A stretch of DNA of 64,000 bases from Sinomonas cyclohexanicum (GCF_020886775.1 NZ_AP024525.1:3472001-3536000); one strand, 5' to 3'. Positions 9,706 through 18,947 are shown, counted from the first letter of the stretch. The notes: generated by a model from the letters alone, not told the origin. Translations and numbers: made by a program.

Positions 9706-10971
9706 CTAGCCGCGGACATCCCCCGGACCGGCGGCCGGCGACGCGCCCTCCACCGCGGGAGCCGCACCGGGAGCGTCGCCGAAGTCCGGAATCGGCAGGC
9801 GCGCGCCGTCCGCAACGGCCGACTGGTGGGCGACGATTCCGGGCAGCGTGTATCGCGCCGCCTCCCAGGCGTTCACAGGCGGGAGGCGTCCCTCCGTGAC
9901 GGCACGGACAAAGTCGTCCACGAGGAAATGGTGGCTGCCCTCGTGGCCGTTGGGCAGGCCGCGGAGCTCCTCGGGGAGGCGGCCGGCGTCATGCACGGGA
10001 GCGAGTCCCGAGACGAAGGCGTCGCGCAGTGCGGGGGCCACGTGGGCGAGCGAGGGGTCGTCGGCGTCGAGCGTCGAGGCCGTCTCGACGAGCTCCGTCA
10101 CGTCGGAGAAGCCCTCCTTGTCCTGCCAGACGGCCGAGCCCACGAGCTGCTCGAAGCTACCCTCGGTCCCGAAGTAGCGGAAGCGGCTCTCGCGCAGGTG
10201 CGAGGGGTAGCCGACGCGGCGGAACTCGTTGATGCGCATGGACCCCCCGCCGGCGAGCTCGAAGAGGGCGCTTGCGTTCGAGAAGTCGTTGTCGAACATG
10301 CTGACGCCGCGCTCGAACACGCCGTCGCCGCGGTCGTCCCGCACGCCAATGCAGCTCACGCTCACGGCATGCCCACCGATCGCCCCGATCACGCCGCCCA
10401 CGGAATGGGTCGGGTAGAGCATCGGCGGATAGCTGGCGGTGCGCTTCCAGTCGGCCCCGCCGCTGTACCGGTAGGCGTCATAGAAGCCGAGGTCCATGTC
10501 GTGGACGTAGTCCCCCTCGGCGTAGAAGATCCGACCGAACGCGCCCTCGACCCGGCGCTGGCGCGCGTAGACCGTCGCGGGGTTGTAGTAGCTGGTCTCG
10601 CCCATCATGTAGGTCAGCCCGGTCTCGCGGACTGCGTCGATGATGGCCGCGATCTCGTCGACGCTGATGGCCATGGGGACGGCGGAGTAGACGTGCTTCC
10701 CGGCGCGGAGGGCCTGGACGACGAGCGGGCCGTGGGTCCAGCGCTGCGTGAAGATCGCGACGGCGTCCACGCTGCTGGCCAGCATGTCCTCGAAGCTGGC
10801 GAAGGTGCCCGCGAGGCCCTGGGACTCGACGAGAGCCTGGGCGCGCTCCTCGAGGACGTCAGTGACGTACACGGCGGAGACCCCGGGGTGGGCGTTGAAG
10901 AGCTTGGAGAACTGGCCGGAGAACTGGCCGGCGCCGACGATACCGAGCGAGAAGCCTGTGGTGTGAGTCAT
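9706..10971 (-). CDS. Gfo/Idh/MocA-family oxidoreductase
   Basis: This 421-residue protein has an N-terminal Rossmann fold with GIVGAGQFSGQF (about 9-20), then the VYVTDVLEERAQAL segment that follows the nucleotide site. The substrate-domain segment near SAVPMAIS takes the place of the usual EKP motif, so the catalytic lysine of classical members appears absent. The family oxidises or reduces sugars and related polyols with NAD(P). The C-terminal 25 residues are a disordered G/A/P tail. It is divergent from the sugar importer and shares its operator region, so a role in processing an imported galactoside-derived sugar is likely; the substrate is unknown. Confidence 0.85.
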   Translation of the reverse strand: MTHTTGFSLGIVGAGQFSGQFSKLFNAHPGVSAVYVTDVLEERAQALVESQGLAGTFASFEDMLASSVDAVAIFTQRWTHGPLVVQALRAGKHVYSAVPMAISVDEIAAIIDAVRETGLTYMMGETSYYNPATVYARQRRVEGAFGRIFYAEGDYVHDMDLGFYDAYRYSGGADWKRTASYPPMLYPTHSVGGVIGAIGGHAVSVSCIGVRDDRGDGVFERGVSMFDNDFSNASALFELAGGGSMRINEFRRVGYPSHLRESRFRYFGTEGSFEQLVGSAVWQDKEGFSDVTELVETASTLDADDPSLAHVAPALRDAFVSGLAPVHDAGRLPEELRGLPNGHEGSHHFLVDDFVRAVTEGRLPPVNAWEAARYTLPGIVAHQSAVADGARLPIPDFGDAPGAAPAVEGASPAAGPGDVRG

Positions 10972-10990
10972 GGGGGAAGTCTCGCAGTGG

Positions 10991-11085
10991 AATCTACACG
11001 AGTCAACAGATTCCTCACTTAGGTATCAAGCGCTCCTACTTTGCAGGATTCCCTCTTGCTCATCACGAGGTTACTCGTGTAGATT
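10991..11085. promoter_or_regulatory. Inverted operator pair in divergent sugar-locus promoter
   Basis: AATCTACACGAGT (10991-11003) recurs as its exact reverse complement ACTCGTGTAGATT (11073-11085), with 69 bp between. Each copy holds a near-palindrome around a central CG (TACTCGTGTA in the right copy), as expected for LacI-family operators. The left copy is 20 bp before the oxidoreductase start and the right copy 38 bp before the permease start. Two sites about 82 bp apart would allow repression looping. Binding by the LacI-family protein at 8694-9695 is inferred. Confidence 0.7.
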
Positions 11086-11095
11086 TCTGGTCACC

Positions 11096-11111
11096 TGTAA
11101 TCCACATCACA
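11096..11111. promoter_or_regulatory. Predicted GlxR/Crp-type site before the alpha-galactoside importer
   Basis: TGTAATCCACATCACA matches TGTGA-N6-TCACA at 9 of 10 fixed positions. It lies between the right LacI-type operator and the ribosome-binding site of the first permease gene, so it would add carbon-catabolite input. Binding is inferred. Confidence 0.5.
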
Positions 11112-11122
11112 GCGAGGAACCA

Positions 11123-12073
11123 ATGACTACCACCTCAGTGGGGGAACGGAAGCCTACGCGGCGCAGCGCCGATTCCGGAGGCCGTCAACACACCGCCCGC
11201 CGCCGCGGCCGCGGTGACCTTCGGGTCGCGCTCATCTTCGTAGCACCGGCCCTTGTGGGGTTCGTGCTCTTCTACCTCGTCCCCACGATTCGGGGAATCT
11301 ACCTGAGCTTCACCGACTACAGCATCCTGGGGAACCCGGTCTGGGTCGGAGTCAAGAACTACGTCAAGATCTTCCAGGACAAGCTCTTCTGGAACTCGAT
11401 GGGCGTCACGCTCGAGTACGTCCTGCTCAACATCGTGGTCCAGACGGTCGTGGCACTCGGCCTCGCCCTCCTCATGTACCACGTGGCGAAGTCCACAGTG
11501 ATCCGCGGGATCCTGCTGCTGCCCTACCTCGTGGCCAACGTCATCGTCGCACTGCTGTGGTTCTGGATGCTGGACTACCAGATCGGCATCGTCAACCAGA
11601 TGCTGCAATGGCTCGGCATTCCCAAGGTCGCCTTCTTCGGCAACGAGTTCTGGGCGATTCCAACCATTGCGTTCGTCAACGTCTGGCGCCACATGGGCTA
11701 CACGGCGCTCCTGCTCTTCGCCGGCCTCCAGGCGATCCCCAGCCATCTCTATGAAGTGGCGAACCTCGACGGTGCGAGCAAGTGGCAGACCTTCTGGAAG
11801 GTCACCATGCCGCTCCTGCGCCCAGTGCTCCTTCTCGTCCTCGTGGTCACGGTCACGGGATCGTTCCAGATCTTCGACACCGTGGCCGTCACGACGCAGG
11901 GCGGCCCGATCAACGCCTCACGCGTGATCCAGTACTACATCTACCAGCGCGCCTTCACCCAGCAGGACTTCGGCTATGGCTCGGCGCTGAGCGTGATCCT
12001 GTTCATCATCCTGGGGATCGTTGCCTTCCTGCAGATGAAGTTCCTCCGCGGCAACGAGAACGACCTGGCCTGA
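11123..12073 (+). CDS. Carbohydrate ABC importer permease, MalF-like (first subunit)
   Basis: This 316-residue inner-membrane protein has six predicted transmembrane segments after a basic N-terminus (RKPTRR...RRRGRGD). The EAA loop that docks the ATPase is EVANLDGASKWQTFWKV with a following MP. The CUT1 family imports oligosaccharides. The ATG at 11123 has GAGGA just upstream; an earlier in-frame ATG at 10970 would read through the operator region and is rejected. It is followed 10 bp later by the second permease. No ATPase gene is present in the cluster, so a shared MsiK-type ATPase encoded elsewhere is expected. Confidence 0.93.
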   Translation: MTTTSVGERKPTRRSADSGGRQHTARRRGRGDLRVALIFVAPALVGFVLFYLVPTIRGIYLSFTDYSILGNPVWVGVKNYVKIFQDKLFWNSMGVTLEYVLLNIVVQTVVALGLALLMYHVAKSTVIRGILLLPYLVANVIVALLWFWMLDYQIGIVNQMLQWLGIPKVAFFGNEFWAIPTIAFVNVWRHMGYTALLLFAGLQAIPSHLYEVANLDGASKWQTFWKVTMPLLRPVLLLVLVVTVTGSFQIFDTVAVTTQGGPINASRVIQYYIYQRAFTQQDFGYGSALSVILFIILGIVAFLQMKFLRGNENDLA

Positions 12074-12083
12074 GAGGACAGCC

Positions 12084-13004
12084 ATGACCACCTTCACCCC
12101 CGCCGCCCGCCGTCGCGCTCCGGGTCGGAGCCGCCTCAACTGGGGCCGCATCGCCACCTGGACCGCACTGATCCTGGCGATCGTCGTGACGCTCGGCCCC
12201 TTCCTCTGGATGCTGCGGACCGCACTGTCCAATAATCACTCGCTCGCGACCCACTCGGGCGACCTCCTGCCCGCGGACTTCACCTGGGGCGGCTTCGAAC
12301 GGGTCCTGGGCCTCCAGTCCACCGCCCAGGCGCAGGCCGAAGGGGGGTCTGGGGCCTCGATCAGCTTCTGGCAGTACCTCCTGAACTCGGTCATCGTCTC
12401 AACGCTGATCACTGCTTCCCAGGTCTTCTTCAGCGCCCTCGCCGCCTACGCGTTCGCGAGGCTGCAGTGGAAAGGCCGGAACAAGGTCTTCGCGCTGTTC
12501 CTCGGCACCCTCCTCGTCCCGGGAATCTTCACGGCGCTGCCCAATTTCCTCCTGATCAAGAACATGGGCCTGCTCAACACCTATCTCGGGATCGCCCTGC
12601 CCACGATGCTCATGACCCCGTTCGCAGTGTTCTTCCTGCGGCAGTTCTTCCTCGGCATGTCCCGCGAAGTCGAGGAGGCCGCGATGCTCGACGGCGCGAA
12701 ACACGGCCGGATCTTCTTCCAGATCGTGCTCCCCAACGCGGTCGGCCCGCTCGCGACGCTGTGCCTGCTCACGTTCATTGCTGCCTGGAACGACTACTTC
12801 TGGCCCCTCCTCGTCGGCAATGCACCCGCGGTCCGGGTCCTCACCGTCGGGCTCGGGGTCTTCAAGTCGCAGTCGCCCCAGGGCGCGCCTGACTGGTCCG
12901 GCCTCATGGCGGCGACCCTGATCTCGGCACTGCCGATCCTCCTGCTGTTCATCGCCTTCGGGAAGAAGATCGTCAATTCGATCGGCTTCTCGGGGATCAA
13001 GTAG
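12084..13004 (+). CDS. Carbohydrate ABC importer permease, MalG-like (second subunit)
   Basis: This 306-residue membrane subunit starts 10 bp after the first permease, with GAGAGGA upstream. It has six predicted transmembrane segments and an EAA loop EEAAMLDGAKHGRIFFQIVL followed by P. The C-terminus ends KIVNSIGFSGIK, typical of MalG-type CUT1 permeases. It pairs with the product of 11123-12073 to form the channel, and takes substrate from the lipoprotein at 13099. Confidence 0.93.
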   Translation: MTTFTPAARRRAPGRSRLNWGRIATWTALILAIVVTLGPFLWMLRTALSNNHSLATHSGDLLPADFTWGGFERVLGLQSTAQAQAEGGSGASISFWQYLLNSVIVSTLITASQVFFSALAAYAFARLQWKGRNKVFALFLGTLLVPGIFTALPNFLLIKNMGLLNTYLGIALPTMLMTPFAVFFLRQFFLGMSREVEEAAMLDGAKHGRIFFQIVLPNAVGPLATLCLLTFIAAWNDYFWPLLVGNAPAVRVLTVGLGVFKSQSPQGAPDWSGLMAATLISALPILLLFIAFGKKIVNSIGFSGIK

Positions 13005-13098
13005 CTCCCAGGCACGCCACAACCCACAGAGAAACAAGCACCAACCGGTGTCCGGCTCCGCCGGAGGCCTCCCCTCCCCTGTCCCGAAAGGACCTCCG

Positions 13099-14454
13099 AT
13101 GAAGAAAGCACTCGGCGCAGTCGCCGCCGCGGCGGCCGCCGCAATCGCCCTCTCTGCCTGCACGGGCGGCGGCGCCCAGCCCGCCTCGGGCGCGGGTGAT
13201 GCGAGCGGCACCATCAGCTATTGGCTGTGGGACGCCAACCAGCTCCCCGCCTACCAGCAGTGCGCCGATGACTTCCACAAGGCCAACCCGAACATCACCG
13301 TCAATGTCACCCAGACCGGCTGGGACGACTACTGGACGAACATCACCAATGGCTTCGTGGGAGGCAACGGTCCCGACGTCTTCACAGACCACCTCTCCAA
13401 GTACGGCGACTTCGTCAAGAACAACCAGCTCCTGTCCCTGGACGACGCGGTCAAGAATGACAACGTCGACCTCGGCCAGTACAACAAGGGGCTCGCGGAC
13501 CTCTGGGTCGGCCAGGACGGGAAGCGCTACGGACTGCCGAAGGACTGGGATACCATCGCGCTCTTCTACAACAAGGACATGCTCGCCAAGGCGGGCGTCA
13601 CCGCTGACCAGATGGGGAGCCTCTCGTGGAACCCCAAGGACGGGGGCACCTTCGAGAAGGCGATCGCGCACCTGACCGTGGACAAGAACGGCAAGCGCGG
13701 CGACGAGGCGGGCTTCGACAAGAACAACGTGGCCGTATACGGTCTGGGCCTTGACGGCGGCTCGGGGTCGGGCATGGGTCAGACCCAGTGGAGCTGGCTC
13801 ACCGGGACCACCGGGTGGAACTACACCGACAAGAACCCGTGGGGCACGCACTTCAACTACGATGACGCCAAGTTCCAGGACACGATCACCTGGTTCCACA
13901 GAATCATCGACAAGGGCTACATGCCCAAGCTCGAGACGGTCGTCGGGGCGAACATGGCCGACACGTTCGCGGCCGGCAAGTCGGCGATCAATGCCCAGGG
14001 ATCCTGGATGATCGGCCAGTACTTCGGGTACAAGGGCGTCAACGTGGGCATTGCGCCGACGCCGACCGGCCCTGACGGGAAGCGCGCCTCGATGTACAAC
14101 GGCCTCGCCGACTCGATCAACGCCGCCACCAAGAACCCGGCCGCCGCCGCCAAGTGGGTCGAGTACCTCGGCTCGCCGGCCTGCCAGGACGTGGTTGCCG
14201 CGAAGGCGGTCGTCTTCCCCGCGATCTCGGAGGCCGCGGACAAAGCATCGGCAGCGTTCAAGGCCAAGGGCATCGACGTCACCCCGTTCACCCAGCAGGT
14301 CAAGGACAGCACCACGTTCCTCTTCCCCATCACGGAGAACGCGGCGAAGGTTGACGGGATCATGAAGCCGGCCATGGACGCCGTCTTCTCGGGCAAGTCG
14401 CCCGCGAGCTCGCTGACCGACGCCAACGCCCAGGTCAACGCGCTCTTCCAGTAG
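13099..14454 (+). CDS. Sugar ABC importer substrate-binding lipoprotein
   Basis: This 451-residue extracellular binding protein has a lysine-led signal peptide (MKKALGAVAAAAAAAIALSA) ending in a lipobox with the lipidated cysteine at residue 21. The mature part is a family 1 solute-binding fold (SYWLWDANQLPAYQQCADDF; LPKDWDTIALFYNKDML). The ATG at 13099 has AAAGGA 8 bases upstream. It sits between the permeases and the alpha-galactosidase, so the ligand is probably an alpha-galactoside such as raffinose or melibiose; that is inferred from context. A hairpin terminator follows. Confidence 0.93.
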   Translation: MKKALGAVAAAAAAAIALSACTGGGAQPASGAGDASGTISYWLWDANQLPAYQQCADDFHKANPNITVNVTQTGWDDYWTNITNGFVGGNGPDVFTDHLSKYGDFVKNNQLLSLDDAVKNDNVDLGQYNKGLADLWVGQDGKRYGLPKDWDTIALFYNKDMLAKAGVTADQMGSLSWNPKDGGTFEKAIAHLTVDKNGKRGDEAGFDKNNVAVYGLGLDGGSGSGMGQTQWSWLTGTTGWNYTDKNPWGTHFNYDDAKFQDTITWFHRIIDKGYMPKLETVVGANMADTFAAGKSAINAQGSWMIGQYFGYKGVNVGIAPTPTGPDGKRASMYNGLADSINAATKNPAAAAKWVEYLGSPACQDVVAAKAVVFPAISEAADKASAAFKAKGIDVTPFTQQVKDSTTFLFPITENAAKVDGIMKPAMDAVFSGKSPASSLTDANAQVNALFQ

Positions 14455-14486
14455 TCCAGACGACCGGTCCTGATGGATCGGCACCA

Positions 14487-14510
14487 GGGGCCCGGCCTGC
14501 GCCGGGCCCC
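14487..14510 (+). terminator. Hairpin after the binding-protein gene
   Basis: A perfect 10-bp stem GGGGCCCGGC/GCCGGGCCCC with a 4-base loop (CTGC) ends 33 bp after the stop codon. There is no T-tract. It may attenuate rather than fully stop transcription into the alpha-galactosidase gene 54 bp downstream. Confidence 0.65.
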
Positions 14511-14564
14511 TACGCTGGACTCAAGCGGCCCTCCAACGCCCACCCACCACCGAAAGAACCTGCC

Positions 14565-16748
14565 ATGGACCCCCTCCACCTCCGTTCCGCCGGTACCAGC
14601 CTGCTCCTCGCCTTCGGTTCCGGCGAGGCCGAGATCGTCCACTGGGGCGCCGACCTGGGCGAGGCCCTGCCCGACCTCGCCCTCCTTGCGCCGCCGATCC
14701 CGCACTCGGCACTCGACGTGCCGGTGGTTGCGGGACTCCTTCCGCAGGCCTCGTCGGGGTGGCTGGGACGCCCCGCGGTCCGCGGCAACCGGACGGGCGA
14801 CGGCGCCCCCGGCCTCTCGTTCTCCCCCGCCTTCCGCGTGGTCTCGGCTGAGGCGACCCTCGACGGGTGCGGCGCGAGGATCGTCCAGTCCGATCCCGAC
14901 TCAGGACTGAGCGTGGCCTCGGACCTGCTCCTGCACCAAGGCGGGCTCCTCGAGCTCTCGCATGAGCTGACCAACACAGGCACCACCCCCTACAGCCTCG
15001 ACGAGCTCGGCGCCGTGCTCCCGGTGCCGGGGGACGCCGTCGAACTCCTGGACCTCACCGGCCGATGGTGCCGCGAGAACCATCCGCAGCGGCAGGCGAT
15101 CCGGCAGGGCACGTGGGTGCGCTCGGGCCGGCATGGCCGCACCGGCCACGACTCTTCGCTGCTCGTTGCCGCGGGGACGGCGGGCTTCTCGAACCGGTCC
15201 GGCCGCGTATGGGCCGTGCACTTCGGCTGGTCCGGCAACCATGAGCAGTACCTCGACACGCTCGCGGACGGTCGGCGGATGCTCGGCGCGTCCGAGCTCC
15301 TCGGCTCGGGCGAGGTGGTTCTGGCCCCAGGGACGAGCTACCGCACGCCCGTGCTCTATGCGGCGTACTCCGACCACGGCCTTGACGGCGTGACGGAGGC
15401 GTTCTACCACTGGTTCCGCGGGCGTCCGCAGCATGTGGGGCCGGGCGCCCGCCACGCAGCGTCGGGCCGCCAGCGCCCGGTGGTCCTCAACACGTGGGAG
15501 GCCGTGTACTTCGATCACCGCCTCGAACCCCTCCTCGAGCTCGCCGAGTCGGCTGCGGAGCTCGGCGTCGAACGCTTCGTGCTCGACGACGGCTGGTTCC
15601 GTGGGCGCCGCGACGACCACGCGGGCCTGGGCGACTGGTACGTCGACGAGACGGTGTGGCCCGAGGGCCTGGCCCCGCTCATCGAGCGGGTCAACGCTCT
15701 CGGCATGGAGTTCGGCCTCTGGGTCGAGCCCGAGATGCTCAACCTCGATTCCGACGTGGCGCGCGCCCACCCGGACTGGATCGCGGGACCGTCCTCGAGG
15801 TCCTACAAGGACGGAGGCAGGCTCCCGCTCGAGTGGCGCCACCAGCACGTCCTGGACCTCGCGAACCCCGACGCCTGGCAGTACGTCTACGACCGCCTGG
15901 ACGCCCTCCTCGGCGCGCACCGCATCGCGTACCTGAAGTGGGACCAGAACCGCGACCTCACCGAGCACGGCCACGCGGGCCGGCCGTCGGTGCGCGAGCA
16001 GACCCTCGCCGCGTACCGGCTCTTCGACGCGCTCAAGGCCGCACACCCGCACGTCGAGATCGAGTCGTGCTCGTCCGGCGGGGCCCGCGTGGACCTGGGC
16101 ATCCTGCAGCGCACCGACCGCGTGTGGGCCTCGGACTGCAACGACGCCCTCGAGCGCCAGACCATCCAGCGCTGGACCCAGGCGGTGCTCCCGCCCGAAC
16201 TCGTCGGCTCGCACGTCGGCCCGACCCACTCGCATACGACCGGCCGGATCCACGACATCTCGTTCCGCGCGATCACGGCGCTGTTCGGCCACTTCGGGAT
16301 GGAGTGGGACATCCGCCAGGCCACGCCCGCCGAGCGCGGGACGCTCCAGCGGGCCATCGCGCTGTACAAGGCGCACCGGGGGCTCCTCCATTCGGGGGTC
16401 CGCGTCAACGCCGACCTTGCGGAGCCGAACCTCGCGCTGCACGGCGTCGTCGCGCACGACGGCGCGTCGGGCCTCTTCGCGGCCGTCGCCTTGGGCACGC
16501 TCTCGGCTGAAACGCCGGGGCGCGTGGGCATTCCGGGCCTCGACCCGGAACGCACATACCGCGTCCGCGCCGCACTGCCGACGTCAGACGACGCAGATCT
16601 GGCCAACACGTTCACGCAGACCGCGCCGCCCGCCTGGCTCGCCGAGGATGCCACCGCCACGGGGCGCTTCCTCGCGGAGGTCGGCCTGCCGCTGCCCGTC
16701 CTGCGGCCCGAGCACGCGCTCCTGCTCGAGATCACCGCGACCGAGTAG
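14565..16748 (+). CDS. Alpha-galactosidase, GH36 family
   Basis: This 727-residue cytoplasmic hydrolase releases terminal alpha-1,6-galactose from melibiose or raffinose-type sugars. Visible signatures are VLDDGWFRGRRDDH, the nucleophile motif KWDQNRD (Asp near residue 460), SCSSGGARVDLGIL, and the acid/base segment WASDCND (Asp near 524). An N-terminal beta-sandwich and a C-terminal beta domain give the normal family length. The ATG at 14565 has GAAAG upstream. It lies downstream of the ABC importer and in the same direction, which defines the locus as alpha-galactoside utilisation. Confidence 0.95.
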   Translation: MDPLHLRSAGTSLLLAFGSGEAEIVHWGADLGEALPDLALLAPPIPHSALDVPVVAGLLPQASSGWLGRPAVRGNRTGDGAPGLSFSPAFRVVSAEATLDGCGARIVQSDPDSGLSVASDLLLHQGGLLELSHELTNTGTTPYSLDELGAVLPVPGDAVELLDLTGRWCRENHPQRQAIRQGTWVRSGRHGRTGHDSSLLVAAGTAGFSNRSGRVWAVHFGWSGNHEQYLDTLADGRRMLGASELLGSGEVVLAPGTSYRTPVLYAAYSDHGLDGVTEAFYHWFRGRPQHVGPGARHAASGRQRPVVLNTWEAVYFDHRLEPLLELAESAAELGVERFVLDDGWFRGRRDDHAGLGDWYVDETVWPEGLAPLIERVNALGMEFGLWVEPEMLNLDSDVARAHPDWIAGPSSRSYKDGGRLPLEWRHQHVLDLANPDAWQYVYDRLDALLGAHRIAYLKWDQNRDLTEHGHAGRPSVREQTLAAYRLFDALKAAHPHVEIESCSSGGARVDLGILQRTDRVWASDCNDALERQTIQRWTQAVLPPELVGSHVGPTHSHTTGRIHDISFRAITALFGHFGMEWDIRQATPAERGTLQRAIALYKAHRGLLHSGVRVNADLAEPNLALHGVVAHDGASGLFAAVALGTLSAETPGRVGIPGLDPERTYRVRAALPTSDDADLANTFTQTAPPAWLAEDATATGRFLAEVGLPLPVLRPEHALLLEITATE

Positions 16749-16750
16749 CC

Positions 16751-17875
16751 ATGCCGCCCGGGCTGTTCGGGTCGCGGACCCTCGGCGCGGCCCTGGGCTC
16801 GCGCACCAACGCCCTCAACGGGCTCCGCCTCGTCTTCGCCGCGGCCGTCATCATCTCCCACGCATGGTGGCTCGGAGGCTACGGGCCGGAGCCCGCCCTG
16901 TACGGGATCAAGCTCGGCACGGCGGGCGTGATGGGGTTCTTCGCGATCTCGGGTTACCTCATCACGGTCAGCGCGGAGCGTTCGGACGCGCTGGCCTTCG
17001 CCGCGGCGCGGTGGACGCGCATCTATCCGGCACTGGCAGTCGCGGCGCTGGCGGTGGCGTTCATCGCGGCGCCCATCGGTGCACTGCTCACCGAGGGACA
17101 GTGGGAGGTACGCGGAGCACTGGCCTTCGTGGCCGCGGCCCTCACACTCGTCATCGGGACCACGAAGACACCGCCGATCGGGACCTCCCTCGCAGGCAAC
17201 AACGATCCGTCAGACTGGGACGGCCCCCTGTGGACGCTCACCTGGGAGGTGCTGTGCTATGTCCTCGTCGCGGTTGCGGTGTACGCCGCCCGGAGGGCGT
17301 CGGCCGGAAGGACACTGCACGGCAGGGCACCACACCGCATCGTGATCCTGTTCCTGTTCGCGCTGTTCTCCGGGGCCGTCGCCGGGAAGGTCGTCGGCGG
17401 CGGATACGGATCCGGCCGCACGGAGTTCGTCCTCCCGTTCATCGCGGTCTTTCTGGCGGGCGCTCTCCTGGCAACCCTGCGGAACCGGCTGCGGCCAGGC
17501 GTCTTTCCGGCCGCTGCGGCAGGGCTCGCGGTCTGGGGTGCACTCGCCACGGGCTTCGGGACCGCCCTGGCTCCGCTGCCCTTCGCCTACCTCGTGCTGT
17601 GCGCAGGATCAGTCCGGTCGCATGTGGGGAATCGCTGGGACATCTCGTACGGCATCTACATCTACGGGTGGCCGGCCCAACAGCTCCTTGCGGCAGCACT
17701 GGTCCCCGCCCGCTTGTCGCCCCTCGCGTTCGCCGCCATCGCACTCGTCGTGGTGTGGCCGCTCGGCCTGCTCAGCTGTCTGGCGATCGAGAGGCCGGCG
17801 CAGCGGCTGCGCGCGCGCATCCTCGGCGCGCCACGCACGGGCCAGGGGCCCCCGGAGCCTGTTGCGACCGAGTAG
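16751..17875 (+). CDS. Acyltransferase family 3 membrane protein (OafA-like)
   Basis: This 374-residue protein has about ten hydrophobic segments. The N-terminal signature is NALNGLRLVFAAAVIISHAW (active-site histidine in ISHAWW), followed by FFAISGYLI and ARWTRIYP, as in inner-membrane O-acyltransferases that acetylate surface glycans. It starts 2 bp after the alpha-galactosidase stop, so it is probably co-transcribed, although a sugar-catabolic role is not obvious. The substrate is unknown. A terminator hairpin follows. Confidence 0.85.
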   Translation: MPPGLFGSRTLGAALGSRTNALNGLRLVFAAAVIISHAWWLGGYGPEPALYGIKLGTAGVMGFFAISGYLITVSAERSDALAFAAARWTRIYPALAVAALAVAFIAAPIGALLTEGQWEVRGALAFVAAALTLVIGTTKTPPIGTSLAGNNDPSDWDGPLWTLTWEVLCYVLVAVAVYAARRASAGRTLHGRAPHRIVILFLFALFSGAVAGKVVGGGYGSGRTEFVLPFIAVFLAGALLATLRNRLRPGVFPAAAAGLAVWGALATGFGTALAPLPFAYLVLCAGSVRSHVGNRWDISYGIYIYGWPAQQLLAAALVPARLSPLAFAAIALVVVWPLGLLSCLAIERPAQRLRARILGAPRTGQGPPEPVATE

Positions 17876-17923
17876 CCGTGCTCTCGGGCTGTTCGGATGT
17901 GCGGGCGCGCGGGGAGTCAGCGC

Positions 17924-17964
17924 ACGACGGCGGTGCCCCACCCCTTGTGGGGCACCGCCGTCGT
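17924..17964. terminator. Bidirectional hairpin between acyltransferase and cupredoxin genes
   Basis: A perfect 17-bp stem (17924-17940 with 17948-17964; arm ACGACGGCGGTGCCCCA) and a 7-base loop lies between two convergent genes. It shares the ACGACGGCGG word with the acs terminator. Confidence 0.8.
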
Positions 17965-17988
17965 CGGCGGGTGGTTGAGTCGCGCGGC

Positions 17989-18924
17989 CTACGGCGTCAC
18001 GACGACGTCGCCGACCATGCCCATGTCATCGTGGAACTCGCAGATGTAGTGCCACGTGCCGGCCTTGGTGAAGGTGACCTGGAACGTAGACGGTCCTCCG
18101 GCGAAGGCGGGCAGGAGAATCGGTGACGCGGGCGGCGTGACTCCGGCCGGGACCGACGTGAACGTCACGGTGTGCGGCACCACGCCAGCATTGGCGCTCA
18201 AGTCGAACGTCACTGTGGTCCCCTTCCGGACCACGTCGAGCGACGGGATGAACCGCATGACCATGGCCTTGTCATCCATGGCGCCGGCGAACACGTGCGT
18301 CGGGCTGGACTTGGCGAGGGTGGTGGCCCAGAGCCGGTAACCGTCGCCGAGGATCTGGGCTGCGGCCACGGCCGCCTGGGCGCTGTAGTACTGCTTGGAG
18401 TGCGGGTACGCCGTTCCCGCCGCGTGGACGTGGACGGTCGCGGACATCATCTCGCCATGGATCATGCAGAAGAACGTGAAGTCACCTGTTGTGGTGAACG
18501 TGAGCGGGTACGTCCTGATGCCGGGCCCGGCGGGGGTGTTGCCGGTGGAGATGAGCCCCGAGTTCCACCACGACTGGGTCGGGTCGAACACTGGTCCGCC
18601 GGCAGGGATGAAGGCGTCCTTCTCGAGGTTCTCGAGTGAGGTGGGCGGGAAGGGCGGGGTCCCGTGGCTCACCGTGTGGATCTCGGCGCTGTTCGCCACG
18701 AAGTTGATGGTGTCGCCGGAGTTGATCGTGATGTCGTCGGGCAGGAAGCGCATGCCCTGGACGGCCATGTCGGGCGATTCGTTGCCGACGAGGACTGTCC
18801 ATGTTGTCGAGGGGGGCGCTGCGGGCACGGCCTGCGCCGGCGCGACGCCGAGGAGCCCGAAGGTGAGGGTGACGAGTGCCGTGAGGACCACGGCGGGGGC
18901 ACGGAACGGAGTGTGGGATGACAT
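17989..18924 (-). CDS. Secreted two-domain cupredoxin-like copper protein
   Basis: This 311-residue exported protein has a signal peptide (1 to about 32, ending APAQA). Two plastocyanin/azurin-like domains follow. In domain 1 the type 1 copper ligands are H83, C153, H156 and M159 or M160 (FFCMIHGEMM); in domain 2 they are H251, C295, H298 and M301 or M303 (YICEFHDDMGM). The function is probably copper binding or electron transfer outside the membrane; the partner is unknown. Two starts are possible: ATG 18924 with AGAGG upstream, and ATG 18948, whose original ribosome-binding site (GGAGGG, now at 22084 and beyond on the far side of the element) was displaced by an IS256-family insertion. The native promoter is therefore separated from the gene. 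Confidence 0.82.
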   Translation of the reverse strand: MSSHTPFRAPAVVLTALVTLTFGLLGVAPAQAVPAAPPSTTWTVLVGNESPDMAVQGMRFLPDDITINSGDTINFVANSAEIHTVSHGTPPFPPTSLENLEKDAFIPAGGPVFDPTQSWWNSGLISTGNTPAGPGIRTYPLTFTTTGDFTFFCMIHGEMMSATVHVHAAGTAYPHSKQYYSAQAAVAAAQILGDGYRLWATTLAKSSPTHVFAGAMDDKAMVMRFIPSLDVVRKGTTVTFDLSANAGVVPHTVTFTSVPAGVTPPASPILLPAFAGGPSTFQVTFTKAGTWHYICEFHDDMGMVGDVVVTP

Positions 18925-18947
18925 GGGAACCTCTGCTCTGGAGGCCA

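Noticed and set aside
11123-14454. Expected ATPase gene for the sugar ABC importers
   Set aside because: None is present in either importer cluster; a shared ATPase encoded elsewhere is usual in actinobacteria, so no loss is inferred.
14901-16457. A 518-residue minus-strand frame opposite alpha-galactosidase
   Set aside because: No recognisable domain, and the plus strand encodes a full GH36 enzyme.
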